From: Corallium rubrum
Taxonomy: Eukaryota; Cnidaria; Anthozoa; Scleralcyonacea; Coralliidae
Length of the DNA stretch: 64,000 nucleotides
NCBI GenBank assembly: GCA_964035015.1
Contig: OZ036014.1
Coordinates: 5,554,495-5,618,494 of the forward strand
Reading direction: 5' to 3'
Positions 12,501 through 27,389 of the stretch are shown piece after piece. Under the pieces are notes generated by a model, which had not been told where the DNA came from, did not search any database, and saw only the letters and a list, made by a program, of their open reading frames with translations. Both the position numbers and the translations under genes were made by a program. Numbering within the stretch: position 1 is the first letter of the stretch; every line of letters starts with the position of its first letter.

Positions 12501-13078
12501 TCCAGGTGTGACGCCTTACAAAGCGTTATCAGAGTGGTATCATTCCAACGGCGAGGGAGGTACATACGCCGAGGTGCCAGTACAATTTCCTCGTTGTAAC
12601 CCAACATGCTGTTCAAAATATTGCTCAGTTTGTCGACAACCACATGAAAAAGTAGAAATTTTAGGCTTACGGAAGAAGAGGAAACATATCGTTCCTCCTA
12701 CGCCCACGAGCTTGGGTATGTAGTTCACATTTTATGATTTGCAAATGTAAGATGCGTCTTGATTGCTTCTCTCAGTCTCTACGGATCTTCTAATGATTTA
12801 TAACTTTTTCATTTAAATATATGTTTGTATGTTTATGGCCCACAGTAATTGGCTAACGCTGTTGTGGTTCCCCTGCCATTGTTAAACCTGCTGTTATTTA
12901 TATGTTTATTTCTATGTATGTTACATATGGCGAAGTTAATAAAATAAATAAATATCCTCTGTAACTAAATAGTGCTAACAAAGATGTTGTCGTCTTCTTT
13001 CTAGCCACAAGAAACCAATTAAGGATGGTAGTATATCTCATTCCTCTGTTGTTGGCATTCACATTGATTCACAGATGA
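6518..13078 (+). CDS. Notum/pectinacetylesterase-family hydrolase (5' end not found)
   Basis: Predicted alpha/beta-hydrolase related to Notum (which removes palmitoleate from Wnt) and plant pectinacetylesterases. Exons: 6518-6755, 6935-7067, 7198-7281, 7813-7911, 8035-8122, 11542-11714, 11824-11932, 12506-12715, 13005-13078. All have GT-AG borders and consistent phase, giving about 402 residues to the TGA. Family landmarks in order: (D)[31 protein letters not shown], nucleophile motif [17 protein letters not shown] at the catalytic Asp position, and CPACVSHTF with the catalytic His, so the Ser-Asp-His triad is kept. The tryptophan after GG in Notum is absent (GGSC), so the substrate may differ. 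A cysteine-rich segment ([13 protein letters not shown]) follows. The last exon ends in a hydrophobic stretch ([14 protein letters not shown]) and HR, like a GPI-anchor signal or membrane tail. The first exon starts inside a codon, so the signal peptide and ATG lie further upstream. Family call is strong; Notum orthology is not established. Confidence 0.87.
6779..6868. repeat. (TTCC)n microsatellite
   Basis: Perfect TTCC repeat in the intron directly after the first recognised hydrolase exon. Confidence 0.95.
7321..7735. repeat. Imperfect GGT/GAT trinucleotide tract
   Basis: G-rich tract made of mixed GGT, GAT and GTT triplets between the third and fourth recognised hydrolase exons. The same low-complexity type recurs at 34687 and 37283. 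Confidence 0.9.
8604..8850. mobile_element. Family A MITE, copy 3
   Basis: Complete 247-bp copy with TIRs GACGAGTTTCAGGGTGTTGC and GCAACACCCTGAAACTCGCC, flanked by TA on both sides. It lies in the 3.4 kb intron 8123-11541 of the hydrolase gene. The interior matches copy 1 closely, including CTTGCTAGCGAG and CCAGAAACTGTA. Confidence 0.9.
8925..9885. mobile_element. Fold-back family E element (nested inverted repeats)
   Basis: Outer arms GCTGCGTAGGCAGTGTTGAA...TTCAACACTGCCTACGCAGC enclose TAGCCTGCGAATACAGCCGC...GCGGCTGTATTCGCAGGCTA, and inside these ATAATAGACTCATTATACTG is mirrored near 9460. A further hairpin at 9700-9800 reads CTAACGTTTCGA...TCGAAACGTTAG. The right end module recurs beside the 5S-derived repeat at 29571-29757. 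Confidence 0.8.
10069..10502. mobile_element. Fold-back family F element
   Basis: About 430 bp, with roughly 200-bp inverted arms meeting near 10285. The termini are GACGACTTTCA and TGAAAGTCGTC, flanked by TA. The arms share ATGCGCAGTAGCAAC, ACAACTGTTTTTGCTG and AATAGGGATTTTGGCTTGG with their inverses. It is intronic in the hydrolase gene. Just before it, GGCGGCCATATTGGTGTAC is duplicated at about 10010 and 10042. Confidence 0.85.
11006..11413. mobile_element. Family G TIR element with GCGGCGCTT motifs
   Basis: Ends TATTTACTCGTTTAAGCGCC and GGCGGTTAAACGAGTAAATA are inverted. The interior repeats GCGGCGCTTAT/GCGGCGCTCTTTAA in both orientations at both ends, which suggests clustered subterminal protein-binding or hairpin motifs. 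No coding frame. It lies in the same hydrolase intron. Confidence 0.75.
11987..12286. repeat. (GTTT)n(GTTC)n(GTTT)n array
   Basis: Intronic tetranucleotide array between hydrolase exons 11824-11932 and 12506-12715. The long homogeneous GTTC core is flanked on each side by GTTT units. Long frames on either strand are periodicity artefacts. Confidence 0.97.
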
Positions 13079-13564
13079 ACAAGAGAACGCTATTTACGTC
13101 CTTAGTACAATTGGAAATGCACTATAGAGCGCTTTCAGTTTACAAAGTCAGACCGTTTCCCTGGCGGTAACCAAGAGTGGCGTGTGCTGGGTTGGCGTGA
13201 CGCCTCGTACCGCTGAAGACCGAGCCACGCTATCTGCGCCACGTCGACTATCAGCTCACAGACAACTCTGGCTCGTTGTCGATTTGTTAAATATACATTC
13301 ATTTCATATTTTGGTTAATTTGACAGACAGAGAAACGATGGAATTCATCTTTCTAGACTTTTGTAAATATAACTTTGGATAAAAAGATTCTTGTATAACA
13401 TACAACTATTTATACGATTTCTCCATTGTTGAGATTATTAAAGTTCAATTATTGTTATGCAGTTTTACAATTTGCTGCTTAGAGACGTGAAGAACAGAAA
13501 TGGTTTTTAGTTTTACGAGCAATCATTCATCGTGAAAACTATTTTTGGACAGTTATTCTGAGTT
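13079..13564. other. Probable 3' UTR and spacer of the hydrolase gene
   Basis: No open frame of interest follows the stop codon. I could not identify a convincing polyadenylation signal close to it. Confidence 0.4.
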
Positions 13565-13930
13565 GTCCATATGTCATGTGACTTACGTGTGACGTAACGT
13601 GCATGATGTGTGACGTAACGTGTATGATGTGTGACGTAACGTGTATGATGTCACGTGTGTGACGTAACGTATGATGTGACGTAACGTATATGATGTGACG
13701 TAACGTATGTGATGTGACGTAACTTGTATGCTGTGACGTAACGAGTATGATGTGACGTGTGTGATGTAACATGTATGATATGACGTGTATGAGGTAACGT
13801 GTATGACATCACGTGTGTGACGTAACGTGTACGATGTGACTTGTGTGACGTAAGGTGTATGATGTGACGTGCGTGACGTAACGTTTGGCGTAACTAAGGT
13901 AACTTGTTTGATGTGACGTGTGTGTCGTAG
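13565..13930. repeat. Degenerate GACGTAACGTGTATGATGT minisatellite
   Basis: About eighteen imperfect units of roughly 19-20 bp built from TGACGTAACGTG and TATGATG. Units contain TGACGT, the half of a CRE-like palindrome, many times over. A small satellite cluster of the same motif lies at 14874-14945. Confidence 0.9.
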
Positions 13931-14178
13931 AAACCCTGCTTTTCATCTTCTACTCGTTGCTGGTTCAATATTCAACACTCTGGGGACTGTATTTTCTATA
14001 CTTTACTTCATCTTCAAGAATCGTTAACACTCCACATGACACTCTATTCAATCTTTTCAATCAATCACCTAAACACTTATCATGCACTCCTATTTATACC
14101 TAACCAATGGGAAGTTATTTAGCTAAATGTTATTTTAAACTACATCTAATAATAAACAATTATTGAATGAGGTTGAGC

Positions 14179-14281
14179 ATGATATCGAGAATTATCAAGG
14201 ACGAGGTTTGTGTTATCCACCGAAGCCGAAGGCCGAGGTGGATAACACAAACCGAGGCCTTGATAATTCTCGATATCATGC
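14179..14281. mobile_element. Hairpin element
   Basis: Near-perfect palindrome: CATGATATCGAGAATTATCA on the left is mirrored by TGATAATTCTCGATATCATG on the right, with GTGTTATCCACC/GGTGGATAACAC closer in. A second hairpin, GTTTTGGATCGAAG/TTCGATCCAAAAC, occurs at 14453-14483. Confidence 0.8.
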
Positions 14282-14503
14282 GAAAACCGAATCCAATAAT
14301 TGTTTTATTATATTATATATTCTTCTTCGTTTAACGATGGAAACCGGTTAAAAGCCATTTTGTTTACTCTTCAAAAATATTTAGTTTTGGCGGGATTTTT
14401 AGCAAGCTGCCGACCGCGCTGGGGGCTTGGGTTCGACAGCTTGCAATAATACCTTGTTTTGGATCGAAGTTCGATCCAAAACACGGTATTATTGCACGCT
14501 GAT

Positions 14504-15570
14504 CACGTCAGCAGCTGAAATAACGCGTCAGCTTCCAGATACGGTGAATTAGCGGGGGCGTTTTGGCCAATCACGAACGAGAATAAAGTTTGAATATATA
14601 ATAACAACTATTATGGAATTTCTTCCCCAAAAATTCTTCCATCGAATTTCGTCCGCTCCACATTTCTTCCCTTACAATTTCTTCCGATCTATATTTATAC
14701 ATACATACATGCATGGCTTATCTTAACTAAATGCACTAATTTACTAATACAATATTAATTACAATCATTTACGTAAAACGAACAACACATTAAAGTCTCG
14801 TGTTAAATCAGTTCTTATATTTTTACGTGATATGATTCTTTTTGGCATGCTTTTTGCTATTTACATGTAGGTGTGACGGCATGCGTGTGACGTCATGCGT
14901 GTGTGACGTAACGTGACGTGTGTGATGTTATGTAACGTATAACTTGTAAGCACACTAGTATTTTTTTAACCCCATTCTGTACAATAGCATTAGGTTACTT
15001 TGATAGAATTGTGAACAATATTCTTTAAAAATTAGTGAAACTGTTACTACCATTTGCGTTCAAGCGTTTAGCGAATAACTAGTTGTTTTCGAGTTTTGAA
15101 ACAAACGTTGTTCCAATGACAACTATACGTTTGACAGATAAGATCAATAACGAATTTAGGGTGTGTAACTGCGTTGTTATTGCTTGTGTTTCAAGTTTCA
15201 ACGTTGTGTTCTCTGGTTGTGTTGATATTTTCTCACGGGCCACGGCAAGCATGGAATACAAAATAATTGATTTGATATGTCAAAGTGAAACGTATAAGTT
15301 GTCATTGGACAACCGAACGTTTGTTTCAAAACCCGAATAGTAATTTTGAATAATAATTTAGAATATTTTTTTCCCTCGGAGAATGTCGGAAACGTTCGGA
15401 GATCATCGACTACCAAGTCAGCGGTAATCCAAATAAAGAATGCGCTAATAAACAACGGTGGATATTTCAAAACTTTACAAACTAATAAGAAATTTGCCAA
15501 TCTTCTGAATCCAAACTTTTCGCTTTTAAAAGCGTTGAAATTCTGATTCTATTCTGTAAAAAACTCGGGC
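14504..15570. other. Spacer upstream of the CENP-A gene
   Basis: No gene recognised. It contains the small GACGTAACGTG cluster near 14880-14945 and an inverted pair, GTTTTGAAACAAACGTTGTTCC near 15094 against AACGTTTGTTTCAAAACCCG near 15318, which bounds a probable small element of about 250 bp. The CENP-A promoter must lie here, but no core motif stands out. Confidence 0.4.
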
Positions 15571-19280
<3,710 letters not shown>

Positions 19281-19336
19281 CTAAACAGTCTCTATACTGT
19301 AGTTTTTGGACAATCACACCGAATTGTTGAAACCGT

Positions 19337-20508
19337 GGGGCAAATCACTCCAAAAATCTCGTACACTTTGACGAAAAGTCCGCAAAAAGTCCAAAAAGTC
19401 CAGCGGAATTTGTAAAATCCTTAAAAATCAAAAAATCCGCAAAAAGTCCTGAAAATCCATGAAAATCCATAAAAATCCTTTCAAAATCTATTAAAATTCA
19501 CAAAATCTTACTGAATTGATCAAAATCCAAAAAAAATCCGAAGGAAATCTGCACTTTCAACCTACAAATTCGTCATGTACTTCATGTAATTTCATCCTGA
19601 AGTATTTTGTATACATGACAACGAGTTTGCTTGGTCTTGACCACGTGGAAATATCCATCTTTGGCTGACTCGTACCCAGTCGTCTTTGTATTGCCTGCCT
19701 AAATTAATAGGGGGGAATTTGCAGGCGCAACGGGAAATATGAGGTTAGTAAATTTCGTCACCGCAAACATCAAAACCTCAAATCTCCAGAGACTGGGTAC
19801 GAGTCAGCCATTGTCATGAATATACGCCAAATAAAGCACAATCTGATCATATTAATTGTCTATGGTCATCACGAATTGTTCTCGTATTTTTCTGGCCATC
19901 AGATTTATCAATTCTGGATCAACTGTGACGAGTTTTCAAAAGTTTTTGTGCATCTAGTCCACCGAGCAGAGTTCACTCCTCGTCTGCGGTCAAGATGCAA
20001 ATGAATCGATTTTAGCGTTAGGACCATAATGCTTTGTGGCAGCTGTCCAACCTCCTCTGTGCAGTTGCTTAAATTTACTAAAATAACCGTCATGCTTTGC
20101 GGTCGCAGTGCAACAACCACCTGCATGGATGAAATGTAAATATAATTAATCAAGTAGGCGTAGAATATTAATTTTGAGTTAAAGGCGACAGGCTGCAAAG
20201 CTATTTAAATTTTGGATTGGGGTATTACCAACTTTTATTATCGGGATTTTGCATGTTTTTTTTACTGTTGTTATCCTAAATATGTAATGGCCCAATTTCT
20301 AGTTCTCCCATTCGCCTCCTGGGCTTATATTCATTCCCAGTTTCACTTATAGCCCGACCAGAACATGAAAAACAATGGGAAAATATCGTTAACAATTTTC
20401 ACAAAAAGTCCGCAAAAAAATCACAAAAGTCCGAAAGTCCAACGAGAAAATACCCGGACTTTTGAAAGTCCGAAAGTCTCGTACACTTTTTAGCGAGTGA
20501 TTTGCCCC
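19337..20508. mobile_element. Family I TIR element, about 1.17 kb
   Basis: The left end GGGGCAAATCACTC, followed by TCTCGTACACTTT, is mirrored at the right end as GTACACTTTTTAGCGAGTGA then TTTGCCCC. Both subterminal regions are filled with AAAAAGTCCGCAAAA repeats. The flanks GTTGAAACCGT and GGTTGAAACCTGT are similar and may be a diverged target duplication. No transposase frame. A smaller element sits inside at 19662-19810. Confidence 0.8.
19662..19810. mobile_element. Small TIR element nested in family I
   Basis: About 149 bp bounded by TGGCTGACTCGTACCCAGTC and its inverse GACTGGGTACGAGTCAGCCA. It lies inside the 1.17 kb family I element, so it inserted later. Confidence 0.8.
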
Positions 20509-20955
20509 TTGGTTGAAACCTGTTGATCCTTGTTGATCCAAGACTTTTTAAGACATTTTTTTACCTTTTTATTTAGCTTTTACTGTATATATAAGTACTT
20601 AATATTATAAAGAATGCTGATCTTGGTCTCAAGAGGCAGAGGTTCCACCGCATTTTTGTCGCTTTCGGTTTTTTCGCTAAGTTCTATATTCATTTCAGAG
20701 ACATATGAGAAAATTTAACGATTTTCATGAAATTTTAAATTTTTTTATCAAGTTAAATTTATATCTATCAGATTTTATATTCCATCTATACAGTTATAAT
20801 CTTTGTCACTTTCCGATAGGAATTGCTTAATATTATCGTCAACTCAAGTCTGATCTTGGTGTCTTTTTCATTTGCTAAAGGAGAAGTAGTAATACGAGCA
20901 ACAAATTGCTGCAACATTGTTGCAGCATTAATGCAAGTTGAATAGCCTTGCATGT

Positions 20956-21480
20956 AGTGCCACTAACCCAAAAAATTTTTTTTCGCAAATCTAAAAGCCC
21001 TTAATGAGTGGATTAGTCCAGTGAATAAATTATTGGTATTGGACATTTCTTTGGTCTTCTGTAGACCACCAAAGTTGCAAAAATTGGCATATGCATGCAT
21101 GTCCCATGGCGGAGAAGGAAAGGGAATGGGTATATTCCTGGTGTAACGTCAGCCAAGCCAAACAAGGAACTCATTTGAGCTCTGTCTGCTGAATGCATAG
21201 CATTTTTACATTGAGTTAGTTGGGAAAATGAATTTTCAACCCAAAAAATTCTATGTATTCACCAGACAGAGCTCAAAGGAGTTCCTTGTTTGACTTGTCT
21301 GACGTAACACCAGGAATATACCCATTCCCCTTCCTACTCCGCCATGGAACATGCAGATGCAACTTTGGTCGTCTACAGAAGATCAACGAAACGTCCAATA
21401 CCAATAATTTATTAACTGGCCTAATCCACTCAATAAGGGCTCTTAGATTTGCGGGAAAAATTTTTGGGGGTTAGTGGCAC
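20956..21480. mobile_element. Fold-back family K element
   Basis: About 525 bp. Arms of about 240 bp are inverted around a centre near 21225. Termini AGTGCCACTAACCC and GGGTTAGTGGCAC; inner landmarks TGAGTGGATTAG, AATTATTGGTATTGGACAT and GGAATGGGTATATTCCTGGT each have an inverse partner. Two short frames in the arms are mirror images, not genes. Flanking AACATTGTTGCAGC-type sequence recurs inverted at 21490-21612. Confidence 0.88.
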
Positions 21481-21612
21481 TTTAAACATTGTCATTCAAC
21501 AATCATTTTGTTGCTAGTTGAATCAGCATGTTGCAACAAGTAGAACTGGAGTCTACTTTTTTAAACAAATTTATTCAACTTGCAACAAAATCATTGTTGA
21601 CAATGTTTATAG

Positions 21613-22270
21613 TCCGTTTCAGCTTGCTTTTGAAATTCGTTTGTCAACATTCGTTGGAAGGTTGAGAACTTGGTACGGAAGTTCGTTGTGAAGTTCGTCG
21701 TGAAGTTCGAATTTAATAAGCTTTGAATTGAATTCCTTTGGTAAAATCACGGAGAAGAAGTTTATTTGTTGTATAGAATATAATAATAGATACTTGGTTA
21801 AGCAGAAACAAATTGCCGACTTAAATTTGTATCTTAGAGTGGAGTTAGGGCCTGTTAAGCAATTCCTATCAGAAAATGGCAAGGATTTTAAATATACAAA
21901 AAGCCTAAATATGATATAGGCGCCGTCTTGGCTATTTGGCTTGATGTAAATCATTCGCGGCAAAATTCGTTGACTTTGCCAAATTCTGAGGCAATGCAGA
22001 GCCTTGTCAGTGGGACCATGAAAAGTGGGCATAAAACTTTTTAACTTATACATTTTAGTCGATATTAGTTTCTGATCCGAGAGTTGCAAGTATTTAATAG
22101 TCTCTCAGGCAGTTTCCAATAACATGTAACTTTATATAGTTGTTTCAAATCCTAAATTAAAGATTTTAAACTGAGCGATATTGACTTATGAATTATATAT
22201 CGGCCTTTGCTGAACTGGCAACTTATCAGTCATTTTTAAGCCAGACTATACATTTTACGCTGCGAGTGTC
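21613..22270. other. No gene recognised
   Basis: AT-rich. A minus-strand frame of 156 residues spans 21619-22089 but has no recognisable domain and biased composition. GAAGTTCGT occurs three times near 21675-21710, recalling fold-back family D. Confidence 0.4.
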
Positions 22271-23346
22271 TATAATACCAGACTATTTTACTCTGTCTAA
22301 CGCACTCTGTCTAACACCAGACTATTTTACTCTGTCTAAGGCCAGACTATTTTACTCTATCTAATACCAGACTATTTTACTCTGTCTAACACCAAACTAT
22401 TTTACTCTGCCTAACGCCAGACTATGTTACGGTCTAACACGGCCAAACTATTTTACTCTGTTTAACACCAGACTATTTTACTCTGGCTAACACCAGACTA
22501 TTTTACTCTGTCTAACACCAGACTATTTTACTCTGTCTAACACCAAACTATTTTACTCTGTCTAACACCAGACTATTTTACTCTGGCTAACACCAGACTA
22601 TTTTACTCTGTCTAATACCAGACTATTTTACTCTGTCTAACACCAGACTATTTTACTCTGTCTAACGCCAGACTATTTCACTCTGTCTAATACCAGACTA
22701 TTTTACTCTGTCTAACGCCAGACTATTTCACTCTGTCTAATACCAGACTATTTTACTCTGTCTAACGCCAGACTATTTTACTCTGTCTAACATCAGACTA
22801 TTTTACGCTGTCTAACACCAGACTATTTTACTCTGTCTAACACCAGACTATTTTACTCTGTCTAACACCAGACTATTTTACTCTGTCTAACACCAGACTA
22901 TTTTACTCTGTCTAACACCAGACTATTTTACTCTGTCTAACGCCAGACTATTTTACTCTGTCTAACACCAGACTATTTTACTCTGTCTAACACCAGACTA
23001 TTTTACTCTGTCTAACACCAGACTATTTTACTCTGTCTAACACCAGACTATTTTACTGTGTCTAACACCAGACTATTTTACTCTGTCTAACACCAGACTA
23101 TTTTACTCTGTCTAACACCAGACTATTTTACTCTGTCTAACACCAGACTATTTTACTCTGGCTAACACCAGACTATTTTACTCTGTCTAACACCAGACTA
23201 TTTTACTCTGTCTAACACCAGACTATTTTACTCTGTCTAGCACCAGACTATTTTACTCTGTCTAACACCAAACTATTTTACTCTGTCTAACGCCAGACTA
23301 TTTTACTCTATTTTTTACTATGTTTTACTCTTTCTAACTCCAGACT
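22271..23346. repeat. 25-bp minisatellite, cluster 1
   Basis: About 43 tandem copies of a 25-bp unit, consensus CACCAGACTATTTTACTCTG followed by TCTAA. Variants are CGCCAGAC, TACCAGAC and CTCTGGCTAA. Cluster 2 is at 49930-50222. The GGCTAACGCCAGA variant matches the palindromic core of the hairpin repeats at 36750-36963. Confidence 0.97.
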
Positions 23347-24717
23347 ACGAAAGTTCGTCAAGTGGAGATCGCCGCCGGAAATCCGAACTAAGGGTAAAAC
23401 TATATAGTGGTTTTTAATAATAAATCAGTGTATAGTAGATTAATTGTATTATTGTGTGGTTTTGCCTACTCAGAAAACGAATTTTCCACACGATCAACTT
23501 AGCAACAAGTTTATGTTTTGCTTATAAACTTTAATTTTATTTTTTTCCACCCCCATGTTACAGGAAGGTGTGGCATTCACCTTCCCAGGCAATTAAAAAC
23601 TTCCATAACTTCCGCGGTTTTAAATTTCAAACAATTATGCTCTAGTACTATACCCAGCTGTGGTTTAGGCATAGAAGACAATATATAATGAATAAGAATA
23701 ATGAGGAAAAAGCAGCACAGCAGGGAAACTGATTTTGGCAAAGGAAACTGCCATTAAACTAGAGCAAAGTCAGTGAGAAGGAGGTAGACTACCAAAAAAA
23801 ACTCCGAAATACTGTCATTTTAGACGCGTGCCGTCTCACTCCAAAACACTACTCGGGCCAATTTAAAACTACTGACGAATTGCTATAAGGAGACCGTTGA
23901 CCCTTTTCTCCACACCGTTCTTGATAACTAATTTTAGGCCATTAGCTGTTTAGTAATATATATTATTATATAGATATGAAATACCAGGTTTTCTTTTGTT
24001 CAGAAAAGTGATATCTCCACATGTGAAGATATAAATGATATCTTCACATGTGAAGATATCGATGGCATCAGCACTAGGAATCCGCTTCGTATTAAACTCT
24101 TTATTAGCGTAAACAAAATTGTATTCATTCTAAATTATTTACCTATGCTACGCTTTGTTCTACAAACGACGGAAATTCTTGTGAAAAATGCTTTCAAAAC
24201 TTATGGCCGTATATATGTAATATGTTGTAATTTAATATAAGTTTTGTGGAAACACCACGTAAAATATTTCTTTTATATTAAATTATCGCCATGAAAACTT
24301 TCAAAGAATTAATGTTGTAATTTGTTGAGTATTTTGCAAATAGAAGTGTTATATAACCCGCTTTGCTCCATTTTACATATATTTTTTCTAGTTTATCGAT
24401 ATCAATATAATAAACAGAACATTATACGGTCGCTTGGAGATACGAATTTTATTTTCTCGTGTTGTTTATATCTCTCTTGACAACACTCGAAAATAAAATT
24501 CGTATCTCCGCACGGCCATGTAATATCCTCTATTTAATATAGTATTACGTTCACTATATTGTCCGCACTGAAAAATAGATTCTTTTCAGCAATTCAGTAT
24601 AGCAAAGCGATGCACTTATATTTTGGCGTAACTTTAATTAATAAATATTGGCAAAGAGATTTTGTCCAAAGGTCGAAAGGTTTCGTTGGTATATGTTTCG
24701 GTTTAATTTATGTCGGT
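23347..24717. other. Spacer with palindromes, no gene recognised
   Basis: It holds a palindromic segment at 24009-24061 built on GATATCTTCACATGTGAAGA and the hairpin element at 24422-24525. No coding exon could be supported. Confidence 0.5.
24422..24525. mobile_element. Hairpin family L, copy 1
   Basis: Left arm ACGGTCGCTTGGAGATACGA, then ATTTTATTTTCTCG; right arm CGAAAATAAAATTCGTATCT, then CCGCACGGCCATGTAAT. A second member with the same layout is at 45313-45401. Confidence 0.75.
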
Positions 24718-26822
<2,105 letters not shown>

Positions 26823-27389
26823 ATGGTTTGTAGAACTGAAAATTCTGAAACATTCAATTGATTTAGGCCAGAAATAAAGCTGATAAATTTTTATTACTGA
26901 AATATTTTAATGTCCTTTATCGATCCTATTCTGAACATGTATAATTTTTTTTAATATCTGAATGTGAAATAAATGAACGTGAACTTTGTTTGGGAGATCA
27001 GAGTTTAATACCTAATTGTCTTTTAGTAAAAAAGCACGGCTCATTCCCCCCCCCCCCCCCCCCCATCTCCCATTTGCACGAAATACGGAATATTCACATT
27101 AAATTAAATTGAGTTTTCTCTAAACGCTAAACGGAATGACCAAACATGGCCTTGAGAAAACCTCGAATTATTTCAACGCCATAAAACAATAGAAAACCAG
27201 ATGGTTTAGTTAGTATAGATAGCCGGAAAGGCGGAAATGAGTTCGGGATCAGTGCCTCACAGACACAACAATACAAGGGAGGTGCCAAGCTAGTACGCAT
27301 GCTCACAACGCATCAAACATGGCGATCATGACTACATAAAAACGGAAGATGAAGGTGTCGAGCACTTCTTAAAAGAAATCATCAAACAA
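26823..27389. other. Spacer and probable promoter/5' UTR of DENND1
   Basis: It contains a poly-C run at about 27043-27064. The likely 5' UTR leads into the ATG at 27390. No clear TATA or initiator element was identified. Confidence 0.4.

Noticed and set aside
21013-21474. Two similar 60-70 residue frames on opposite strands (ADRAQ...SSLF...VTPGIYPFPFL)
   Set aside because: They are the two inverted arms of fold-back element K read in mirror image, so similarity reflects the palindrome and not a gene pair.
22271-23346. CRISPR-like array
   Set aside because: Units are directly adjacent with no unique spacers, and the genome is eukaryotic; this is a minisatellite.
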